Assembly: GCF_000204055.1 (NCBI RefSeq) | Contig: NW_006768799.1 | Location: forward strand, 135,040-199,039 | Direction of reading: 5' to 3' | Source: Melampsora larici-populina 98AG31 | Taxonomy: Eukaryota; Basidiomycota; Pucciniomycetes; Pucciniales; Melampsoraceae | Length of the DNA: 64,000 nt | Shown here: piece by piece, positions 54,015 through 64,000 of the stretch | How positions within the stretch are numbered: position 1 is the first letter of the stretch | How the letters are laid out: each line of letters begins with the position of its first letter | Program-made: the position numbers and the translations under genes | Notes under the pieces: model-generated | Seen by the model: the letters and a program-made list of their open reading frames with translations, nothing else | Databases searched by the model: none | Told to the model about the DNA's origin: nothing

Positions 54015-56777
54015 TCAAGTACTGGTTTTGATGACTGCTAATCCGATTTGATTATTAGTAGCATCAGTAGCAAAGTAAACATTCTAACAACCCCCGCAAA
54101 AAATCATAAAACAAAGTATCAAAGCACATTCCAATGTTAACAATCCATCACACGAAGTCTTAAAGACAAACCTTTAAAAAAATATCCCCAAGTAACCATT
54201 GACTTTGACCACCGATCTGACCCGCAGCAATTCCACTCATACAAATCCCATTCAAATCATTCAAATCCATAGGTTGAACCGTGAGATCCGAAGCCTTAAT
54301 CACAAACTCTTTCCCACCAAAGAGTAATGAAACCTTCACATCCGTATCACAAGGTAAAGTAAATGATCCTTGTCCATCAGATCTTGCACCTGGAATCGAT
54401 CCGTGGATTTCTTCTGCATCTGATCTTGGAACAATGATCAAACTCGTGCCTGTATCGAAAATTGATGTCCTACTGGTCATGATCACTTTATTGTTGACTT
54501 TGATCGTGTTTAATGTTCCTTCCCAAAACCCTCTTGTGTTAATATTTTCAATCATTGTTAAAGGTTTCACAAATTTCGATTCATCTACTCCTCCAATAGT
54601 CACCTGACCTAAAAACAAAAACAGCCAATACTCTTAATAAGTCACTTTTAACTTTCTTTGAAGAGTGAGAATGTTTTCTTGGGAGTGGTGGGGGGTTTTA
54701 CCTATGTTGGAATCTTCTTCTGATCTACCTAATGCATAACCAATAAAAGCTCCTGAGATCTTTCCACTTTTCGCTAAAGCTTCAATCGGTGTAATCATCC
54801 CTGAAGTACTTAATGAACTTAAAGCAGTTCCCATCAATCCATCAAATGGTCTTTCATCACACCCCATCCAATCCCCACAAACCAAACCAAACCAAAAAAA
54901 CATTAGATTTTTAATGATCAGAAATTCCATTGACCAGATTTTTTCGTTCCACGTTTGATGTCTTCGTTTTTAGTGTAAAGACTTACACTTTTTTAGATGC
55001 GAATTCATTTGATTCTTGGTTAGCTGCACCAAAAGTATGAGACCTCAACTTTAATCCAGCAATCTCGATATCTTCTTGAACTAAAAACCCAGAAACTTGT
55101 CCCGTTCCTAATCCCCCCTCCCCCACACACATCAAAACCAATATCAAAGTGGTTTTTTTTTCGTCAGGAAACTTAACAAAGGATAGTTAAAGATGTGGGA
55201 TTTTTGGGGCGAGGTTTGCTTACCATATGTTACTTGGAATGGTTTGTTTGATGGTTTATAAGTTGTAGAAGATTCAGAGAGAGATTTATGAAAACAAGTA
55301 GAAGTTCTTAATTGAGAATTAGTACAACTAGGTCCCTAAAAACAATTACAAAACAAAATTTGTTAACCAAGAAGAAAAAAATAAAAACCAAGAAAAACCT
55401 CAATCCAATGAAACTTCTCAACCAAACCCCCCAAAAAAAACTTACTGAAACCCAAAAATCACTACTACCCGAATCTAAAATCACATTAAATTCTTCCAAA
55501 GGATTACCTACTTTGATAGTAACAAAATAAGCAACATCATTCGAATCAATACTAAATCCAATCGAATTCCTAGCAGTAATGTTTTCAGGTTTGGTAACTA
55601 AGTTTTGTAATAAAGCTTTAAGTTTTTTAGGACTGAAAGAAGAAGAGGTTGATGATGGTAAAGAACTTGTGGGATCGATGCTTGGTGACTGAGTTGATGA
55701 TCCTTCTGGAACAATCAATGGTTGACTGCTTTGAGCCTGAGGATCCGAGGGTGAGGTTTCTGGAACGGAACTTGTAGGAATAAATGGTTGACTACTTTGC
55801 GGTCCTGTTATTCCAGGTGATATATCTGGAACGCTACCTGTAGGAACAAACGGTTGACTTCCTTGAGGAACCGTCATTCCAGGCGATATTACTGGACTAG
55901 CACCAGTAGAACTGCACGGTTGACCAGCTTGAGCACCAGCCGCACCACCAGATGATATTTCTGGAATAGAACCAGTAGGAAAAAAAGGTTGACCACTTTG
56001 AGAACCTGTCATACCTGGCGAGATTGCTTGTCCATTACCAGCTCCAATAGGTACCAAAGTTTGACCACTTTGAGTCACCATTGTAGCACCATCACCATCT
56101 GAAACAGATACTTTTATAGGATCCATCAAATCTCTTTTATGTAAATACAAATTCCGTCTTTCAGGTTCTTCTTTGGTAGGTTCATTTTTAATTTCAAGTT
56201 CATAACCAATCGAATAAGCACGTTTTTTCAAATTGCTAATTAGTTCTTCATCCGAAATCGGTTTTTGAGAAAACATTGAGTATCTTTTTAAGGCTCTGTT
56301 TAGTCGTAGTTGGAATGAGATGGATGGGTGTTGGATATTGGAGTGTAGGTCATTGATTCTTTTGAGTGGTAAGATGGTTTTTGACTCATGGGATTCAAAG
56401 TCATTTAGTGAAGGTGAAGATTGGGAGTCTGTTTTTGAATGATAGAAGTCGGGAGATCTTTCTTGATCTTCAGTAACTACTTCTGTTTTATTTCTGTAGT
56501 AAGATTTCGCCGCTGGTTCACTTTGAGACTCGATTTTGGAAGAAATAGATTCCGTCGAGACGTGGTCCAATCTTGATCTCAAGTGTGAGTGCTTAGATCT
56601 ATGACGTGACCGAGTAGTGAGTCTAGATTTATCCAACGCATGTCCATAGCGGTATCGAGGTACCGCGGGAGTTGTGGAGCTCTCTGGCCACCGCTTCGTA
56701 ACACTTTGCTGAGTATTTGGTGGTGCTGAAATAAGAGTGATTGATAAATGTGCTACAAGTGCTATGTGAGGTTTCAT
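54015..56777 (-). CDS. Secreted pepsin-type aspartic protease (family A1) with long N-terminal extension
   Basis: Six exons (56777-55446, 55335-55224, 55107-54987, 54850-54702, 54608-54172, 54083-54015), 739 residues. Start chosen at MKPHIALVAHLSITLISAP, a signal peptide. The catalytic lobes begin at about 415: VTIKVGNPLEEFNVILDSGSSDFWVS (first Asp about 434; DSG instead of the usual DTG), PFDGLMGTALSSLS, then SRTSIFDTGTSLIIVP (second Asp about 623) and WLLGDIFLKNVYFATDATNN near the end. Before the enzyme lies a 400-residue extension. Its first part is Ser/Arg-rich and resembles a propeptide; the second has six or seven imperfect units of the type QPFVPTGSVPDISPGMTGPQ. The usual family length is 380-450. 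It is likely exported and autoactivated; the repeats may anchor it to the wall (inference). Confidence 0.9.
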
Positions 56778-58267
56778 CTTTCGAGAAGTAAAGATAGAAA
56801 AAGAACTGAAGAAATATAATAGCAATAAATCAAGTCAGATTGAAGCTTTCCTACGGCGGCGATTAGATCTAAGCCAAAAAAGTAGGAACTGAATGAATTT
56901 GAGAAGATCAGGAATGAGACTATGAATTGAACATCAGAGTCTTGATCATAAGCATATACTCGAACTCACTAGCAAATGTGGATAGGTATATCACTAAACT
57001 TGATCCTGATCAATGTGAATTTTGCCAAGAAGTTGAAGATTTTTTGCAAACAAGATACGACCTTCCCAGACGGTTTTTCTGATCACGATGAAGCTATCAA
57101 TCGAGATCTTAAAAAACTAAAAAAACCGTTTCGCCCAAGTCCTTGCTTGAGGATGATTTATATACTGGTGAGAGATGAGATATAAATTAATTCGAATTGG
57201 AAAGCTATGATATTTTCCAATAGGGTGACGAATAGTAAAAGGATCCAGTCCTTTTGATCTAGATAACAAAAATAATCAAAGATAGAAGAATCAAAATGTC
57301 CTTGAAGGAGATTGGCAATTTGACTGGCCTGCTTATGCTGTCACAGGCACTGATAAATCGAATTGTATATGCGTGTAAGACTTTATGACTGGAGGAAAAA
57401 CCAAAGGTAAGAAAAACCAAAGAACTAAAGTGGATGAGGAGGACGAGACTGAGGATGACTCGATAGCACGAATATACATAAGTTTCGTACCATTGTTGAT
57501 TAGATATCAACGATGAACTCTCGATAAACAGTATCTTCCAATCGTACATCAAGATGGGTATGTCAATTCTGGAGAGGAAAGAGACAAGGATGAGGTATGC
57601 ACGAAACAAAGCGCATGAGATGACAATGGCATCTTGAGCGAAAGCATGGCAACGTTACGCTTAACCACAGTAGATGGCACATATCAACTCAGAAAGAACA
57701 AAGGGAAACTATACATCCCGGTTTTTAGGATACAGTCATATGTTCGCGTGAGATCACAACCGGACCTGTTTACTGAGATTGATGTTGTGATGGAACAACA
57801 ATGGGGTCGTTCAAGTAAACCAATTTGGTGATTTTCTATCTAATCATCACGATACCACGAATATCCACGCCAGCTAAAGGAAATCGGATCGACTTTCAAA
57901 GCACATTGATATTATGCCCACCAATACTGCCAAAACAATATTGGGATTTTATGGATATGATTTGAAACTTTGAAGCCTATGATGGGTCATTTCTATGGAG
58001 TCAATTTGAGCAAAGTTGATCCCGAAGGATGTTGTATGAGCCGCTGAGATATCACCATGATGAAAAGCGAGTGAGCAAAGAATGATGAGGAATGGAAACA
58101 CGAGTCACTGTCAAGTGATCAGCTGCTGTCTTTCGGACTGCCCCGAAGTCTGGTTTCGGTTTTCGATCAGCTCGGGACTTCCGTGTGATATGGACCGCGC
58201 AATAATTTTTTCGAAACTGCACTGAAAATTATTTGACGCATTCATTCGACTTACCAAGACTATTCCA
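56778..58267. other. Intergenic between divergent genes, no gene seen
   Basis: The promoters of the protease (minus) and the TPR gene (plus) must lie here. Small ORFs at 56976-57185 and 57634-57831 show no family resemblance. Confidence 0.4.
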
Positions 58268-61051
58268 ATGACCATCTCTAGAACCAAAAACCAATCCAAT
58301 GAATCATACTGGATAGGCCTACAACATTCTCTCATCGATCTAAGATTTCGAGGCTCATACGAAGATCATGAAAGCTCATCATCAAATCTTAAACTTACCC
58401 AATCACTTGTGGAAGATTATTGTTCAGGTCAATGGAAATCAATTCTAGAAAACGCACAAGTCCGTCGATATTTTCAAATCAATGAAACAGTTTCAGTGAT
58501 TCCTATCGAACTTGAAGATGATTTGCAGTTTGAAATCATCTCACGATTAACGGTGGTGGCTACTTTACTTTCGATCTTTGTACAAGTGAATTTTACTGGA
58601 CCTATTTTCGATGTAGAACCTTCAAAGGTCTTTAATTCGGAGATAGATGAATCAAATTTAAATTCGATCAGCTTAAGCGAATTATCATTAGCTGGCGAAC
58701 CTGCTTATCATCTTACTAAATCAGCCACTTTTCTTTGTTTGGCTATCAAGTTAATCGAAAGCTTATCATTGATTAAAAATAAAAAAGGAGTCGAGACATT
58801 GGCATGGTGGGAATTAAGAGCTGGAATCTTACATCGAAAATTAATCGAATCTCAAATTCCATTTTCGGATGAACTGTTTTTACGACTTGATGAGCTTTTA
58901 ATTGATTTAAAAACAAATTCTTCAGAGAATTCTAATGCTCAAGATTTACTTCCAATGTTAACTTTAGAAAGAGGCTTAGCTGAACATTTGATTGGAAATG
59001 ATAAAGCTGCAAATCAGTTGTTCCTTCGTGCTGCAGAAGAAGCAGGTCTGGAGTGTGAGTGATTTCTCAAAATTCGATCTTCGTGCTGGCAAATTTTGAC
59101 CTGATGGTGGACATGCATTCTAGATGAGCTTACAGGAATACTAGGAAAACGAACCAAGTTTCAAGAACAAGATCTGAGTCAACTTGTCCTATTGGCTAAA
59201 GGTCGAACCCGGACGCCTTTTCTCAACACTCAACCTGATCTCTCCGATTCTCTTTCTCCAACGAAACAAAGCGTAACCCCTATCACTTTGGCTCTCAATG
59301 ACGATACCTTGCTAGAAAAGACTCAATTCACTTCTACAACTTCATCAATGTCTTCATTAAGCATTGATCCAAAAAACCAACCTGAACTTCATCCCTTAGA
59401 CCAATCCATCTTACTCGCTCTTTCACTTTCGATCAAAAACACTTCTCCTTCGCACGGTCTTACCAAAGCTCAAATCGCACCTTTTATTGAACGCGTACTC
59501 GAAAACCCAGCCAATTGGTCTGTCCATAGTATGGCACTCTTAGTTCGGAGTAGACTAGAAGCCCATAGATCACGTACAGTTGAACGAGGTTTACTCCAAC
59601 TCCAAGCCCTGGTAGATCAATTGACTAAGGAAGCCGAAAATGATCCAGTAGATAGATGTACAGCAAAAGAAAGGGTTCGTTGGTGTTGGACGTTGGAACT
59701 TCCATCTAAATGGGACCTAGAAAGACAATTAGGTAGAAAATTGATCGGACTTGGAGTAATTCGAAGTGCTATGGAGATTTTCGAAAGACTAGAAATGTGG
59801 GAAGACGTAGTCCAATGTCATCTTACATTAGATTCCAAACCGATAGGAATTCAATTAGTTAAAGACTTGATCAATGGACAGAAAATCGAATCCGATTTGA
59901 AAATGTCAAAGACTCGTTCTAATCAAGATGGGAAACGACTTGGAAAACTTTGGTGTTTGTTAGGTGAACTTGAATCGGATCCTACACATTGGAAAACAGC
60001 TTGGGAAATCAGTGAACATACTTCAAGTCGTGCAATGAGATCTTTAGGAGCTTATCATTTCTCAAAAGGATCTTATACAGAATCATATGAATGTCTTTCA
60101 ACTGCTTTGAAGATCAATCCTTTGTTTGCTAAAACTTGGTTTATATGTGGTTGTGCTGCTATGAGATTAGAGAATTGGGAAGATGCAGAGATGGCGTTTA
60201 GGCGTTGTATTTCATTGGATGACGAGGATGCTGAGGCTTGGAATAATTTGGCTACTGTTTATCTTAAACAAGCCAATACTGAAGAACCCACAACATCACA
60301 CCAAGAGACTTCAACTTCCCACCCGCAAGATCCAAAAGCCGACCTAGATTCTGATGAGGATGATGAGGATATTCCAGTACCAATGTTAATCTCTCGTACA
60401 ACCTCTGCATTTCATGCACTACAGCAAGCAGTCAAAATTTCATATGATTCATGGAGAATGTGGACAAACTATATGATTGTAGGAATGAGTATTGGAGAAT
60501 ATTCAGAATCGATCCGAGCATTAGGTAGAGTCATCGAAATCCGAGGAGAAGATGGATTGGATTTAGATGTATTAGAAAAATTAATTCAAGTTTCGATTAT
60601 TTCGAAAAATTCACTTTCTAATGAAGAAGAGGCGATCATTAATTCTACGAAGATCTTTGATAGATTGAAGGATGTAATGAATAGAATCGTTTTAATTAAA
60701 TGTTCAAAAGTTTGTAGGGTTTGGGAATTGATGTCAAACTTATGTGAATGTGTTCAAGATTATAAAAGTGCTTTGGAACATCAACTTACAGCTTATCGAG
60801 TTGGAGTTTCACAGGTTACAGAACTATGGACCACTAATTTAACATCATGGAAAATAGCATGTGAGATTGTAGAAAGAACGCTTGATAGATTAGAAACCAT
60901 TGGATCTAAGTTGAATGATGAAGAGGTGAATTGGAAATGGCAAGTTAAAAGTATTTTACGTGGGTTTTTGAGTAGGTCTAAGAATAGTTTTGAGGATGAA
61001 GAGAGATGGGTTTTACTTGATTCACGATTGAAAAGTATTAAACAAGGTTGA
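58268..61051 (+). CDS. EMW1: TPR protein of the TTC27/Emw1 family
   Basis: Exons 58268-59054 and 59124-61051 join across a 69-bp intron restoring a Tyr codon, 904 residues. The N-terminal half is helical, with ETLAWWELRAGILHRKLI and LLPMLTLERGLAEHLIGN. The C-terminal half has TPR units, best seen at about 555-650: SMRSLGAYHFSKGSYTES-like and FAKTWFICGCAAMRLENWED, followed by AWNNLATVYLKQ. An acidic Ser/Glu loop follows (DLDSDEDDEDIPVP), then further helices. The length and the WELR, CGCAAMRLE and EAWNNLA motifs match yeast Emw1 and animal TTC27. Emw1 is essential for cell wall integrity in yeast, and the family has been linked to late RNP/spliceosome assembly; exact biochemistry is not established. 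An open frame without defects. Confidence 0.9.
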
Positions 61052-62305
61052 GAACGTATTCATAGTTGACATGTCTTGTGAAAATGGATTATATATCACT
61101 GATGTAATGAAAGCAAAACGACAACTCTGACTGTTCGAGCTGATTGAGAGGGCCCATAGGGAAAATATTTCCGCAACTTGGTTCGAGTTGAGGTCTGATA
61201 AGTAACTTGCATTTTTGTTATTGTTGAAGCTTTTGATATCGTCAGAGGACTTTGAGATTGGGACTTTGAATTTTCAAAACTGATGATAGTATACTGGTGC
61301 CTTGCTCACATTCAGATTAAATGTTTTGGCTTATATTTTTTTTTTCAAAGTGGCGCATGGCCATTTGAACATCATACGGTTTCAGAGTTTTCAAAAAATA
61401 GCCTTCCCAGTAGCTTCTCAAAGGATTTCAAAGTTCACAATCCAAATTCCTCAGATCTTTGAGATTCTTGCGGGTTTGACCCGCAATGCTGTGTCGGCAG
61501 TTGAAACAGTCTGCTAAGGATCTTCATTGCGAAAACGCCACTCGGACCTCACAATCCGAGGTAATCCTGATGGCAAGCTAGATCCAAGGCATTTCTCCTG
61601 CTGGCGCAACAGACTGTAAGTGCAAGAGCTCAACGAGATCATTCACACGCAGACTTCTAGGAGCACCGCATAGGTCTTGATTCAGGTTTCCACACAACTT
61701 GATCAAGTTGACGTAAAAGAGAGAAACTTACATCCTCCGATAGAGTGTTAGCATCATGCGGTATCATATATATGTATTACAATGTGATCAATGTTTGAAC
61801 GCTGGCTCAGAGTCACAAGTCTGTCTGACGGGGACAGGCGGGGACGGAAAAGTTTTACTTTGGTACATGAAGAGATGCCTCGCTTCGCTCCTGCGTAGGA
61901 CTGGTAGTATGTTTCTAATCGACTGAAGTTATGATACATGGTAGATCGAAGCCATCTTTTGTAGGATAAAAGCGAGCAAGCTCTTCCAGCAGCCACGCAT
62001 GAAGAGCTCCATTTTATGGGCAAATCCTCGACTTTCCTGGATATTCAGCTGGTTAAACCCTTACAAACTTACATATTTTTATTCGCCGGCGGGCTGAACA
62101 TTCGTGCACCTCACCTGACCATCATTCGCAGTTCGATAGTCTTTACTATTCTCAAATTTGACCGTCCGTTTGTTAGTAAAACCATTCCATCACAATCCTT
62201 CGAGCCTAGGTCTTTTTTCTCAAATCGTATCCTAGCAAGAACTTGACCCATAAACACCTTTTGAGGGTCTTCGACGTTCCAGCGCTCTTCAAGATCCTTT
62301 GCATC
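61052..62305. other. Intergenic, no gene seen
   Basis: No coding evidence; the right end should contain the promoter of the small secreted protein gene. Confidence 0.4.
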
Positions 62306-62800
62306 ATGAAGTACCATATGATCTTTGTGGGAGCAATATCCCTCCTGAACTATCAGGCATATGGTCTCCTGCATGAACTTGTAGCTCCACCACTTCCGCA
62401 AAACTTCCAGGTCATCGATAAAGGAGTAGAAGGTTTAAATGCTCACATCAAGCCCTTGCCTGGCATGGAAAAGATGCAAGCAGATTTTGATCTTAATCAA
62501 CAATTGCAAAGACAGACCATTAACTATCAATTCAATCCGAAAGAATCAGATGTCCAATTCGGGCCGTTCGGGTCGGAAACAGATGAAGTTGACGGAGGCA
62601 CGCTGCACATTTCTGGACCAACTACTTCAGTAGCAGCACCAGAAATAGCACCAGAGGCAATCGCAGAACCAATAAGAAGTGCATGGGTGGCCGCACGTCG
62701 ATTCAGAGGATGTTCTCGCAAACCTCCGCAGGGCGAAGTCCCCCCGGCTGTCAAGGGACGTTTAGCTTGGTTCTTCAACGGTGGTATAAATGGATGTTGA
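62306..62800 (+). CDS. Small secreted protein, candidate effector
   Basis: Single exon, 164 residues from the Met at 62306. This Met gives a typical signal peptide (MKYHMIFVGAISLLNYQAYG, cleavage near LLHE). Upstream in-frame codons from 62243 would put a basic segment first. The mature part is hydrophilic with a Pro/Ala-rich middle (APEIAPEAIAEP) and two Cys, one in RFRGCSRKP and one as the last residue (GINGC). No known motif. Introns are not evident. Short, secreted and without homologues that I recognise, it fits the effector-candidate class of rust fungi; expression data would decide. Confidence 0.65.
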   Translation: MKYHMIFVGAISLLNYQAYGLLHELVAPPLPQNFQVIDKGVEGLNAHIKPLPGMEKMQADFDLNQQLQRQTINYQFNPKESDVQFGPFGSETDEVDGGTLHISGPTTSVAAPEIAPEAIAEPIRSAWVAARRFRGCSRKPPQGEVPPAVKGRLAWFFNGGINGC

Positions 62801-64000
62801 AGACGTGGAAAGATGCATGAAACATCTTCGTTACGGGATCTTCTTTGATTATTACTGTCTTTTGGTTTGCTAAAGAATCGAGGATATAAACCCACGACTT
62901 CCTTGATTGTGTGTTCACTTGCAAGACCAAGAAAACACTCGTTTTTGTTCAACTTCTTTATCGTGCTTGTCTGTTTTAGGTAGTCTTTGATACACAGATT
63001 TTTGGAGGGATTTGATAAAATTAACATTGTACCTGTTTATACAAGCAACTCGGAATCATCATATTGTGGTATGGTGAATATATATCAGCTAAATTGTATT
63101 TACCAATTGGGGAGATAGCAGCACATATCACATCAATCATCTCCCCGACTATGAGATCTCACCTTTTTTACATTCCGAGAAAATATTGTCTTCTTTTTTC
63201 TTGAGGCTCTGGGTGTAAGAAAGATTCAAAACAATCAGATTTTTGGGTATAAAAACATGACAACCAGGCAGTAAACGTTTTCTGTCATTCATATTATGAG
63301 TTGATGAATGCGGGATCCATAGAAAAGAATGATTGAGATGTGTGCACGGGAATGGCAAACTGATTGGTTGAGCTTGATACAGGAACTAATCAAGCAGGAA
63401 ATAAAAGTTGATCATAGAAATTACTCACATTTTTTATCTCAGCTTACACATCTTCCCTTTTGCTATGTATTTACGGAGAACTGGTGCATGATCCAGCAGG
63501 GGTCAATCAAAAGAATTTGAATACAAAAAAGGACTCATAGCTATTGGATAAGGCTCATTAATCCCTATGGATCTCCCATTTCCCATGTACACATCTGATT
63601 GTCCGGTTTACCATCCTTTGCTTAGGCAATCTCGGTCGGAGGAAGGTGCAGTGTCATGTAGACAGCACAGCCCTTCAAAGACTTCAATCATGAAGCTGAG
63701 TTGTCCAGGAATGTGATCTCAAAGCGCTTTGCGATAAAGGGTACGCAATGCTATTCCTGATCGAATCTTCCACGAGTCTCAAGTGGTTTTTCTCAGGCCC
63801 AAGCAGAGACTCCAGACCATCTATTGCAAGTCACAGATTTCTATTGCAGCTTACCAATGGACCGTTGCTGAGTTTGATGAAATTTCAGGTTCAAGGGCAG
63901 TAATCAGTAACAGATTCATGTCCCTCTTTAATGGCCGATTCGCGTATTGGGGCACATTCTTATTTTTTGGGAGGGGATAAAACCTCTTCTCGTCTTTGTA
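62801..64000. other. Intergenic to window end, no gene seen
   Basis: AT-rich, short unsupported ORFs on both strands. A gene may start beyond the window. Confidence 0.35.

Overview
The window looks like nuclear DNA of a basidiomycete fungus, most likely a rust (Pucciniales, possibly Melampsora). This is inferred from many short GT-AG introns (about 60-110 bp), AT-rich intergenic DNA, several predicted secreted proteins, and PIF/Harbinger elements that pair a transposase with a SANT/NAM-like protein. No species assignment is possible from the sequence alone.

Layout. 1-1.3 kb: the 3' part of an unrecognised multi-exon gene. 1.7-6.2 kb: a decayed PIF/Harbinger element with convergent genes and a small TIR element inside its transposase. 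7.6-9.1 kb: a serine-rich unknown protein. 9.9-14.8 kb: a Ty1/copia retrotransposon with an intact 1421-codon ORF, running into a 915-base assembly gap. 15.8-16.4 kb: a small membrane protein. 19.8-23.4 kb: a second PIF/Harbinger element whose transposase carries a young, complete 562-bp LTR mini-retrotransposon (TRIM). That TRIM's LTR contains a 72-nt tRNA-like sequence with perfect pol III A and B boxes. 23.5-24.3 kb: a broken 5' fragment of a PP2A B55 (CDC55) gene. 25-31.8 kb: a nest of small elements, including a 2.7-kb TIR element enclosing a decayed piece of a UBR1-type E3 ligase gene and a second nested TIR element, followed by a gag relic.

From 33 kb host genes dominate. They encode a repeat-rich secreted protein (33.0-35.6), an acidic-tailed secreted protein (37.3-38.1), a short Sti1/Hop co-chaperone lacking TPR1-DP1 (40.1-41.5), a mitochondrial PDK-family kinase (42.2-44.0), a MIPC-synthase-type glycosyltransferase (48.8-50.7), an aspartic protease with a very long N-terminal extension (54.0-56.8), a TTC27/Emw1-type TPR protein (58.3-61.1) and a small secreted protein (62.3-62.8). 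Between them lie a three-copy tandem repeat with two TA-flanked elements in different copies (46.5-48.2) and three more TA-flanked elements in a row (52.4-53.5).

The host genes are ordinary independent fungal loci (chaperone relay, mitochondrial metabolism, sphingolipid glycosylation, secretion). The most unusual material is in the mobile fraction: the tRNA-bearing TRIM, the gene-fragment-carrying TIR element, and several small elements built from clusters of short palindromes.
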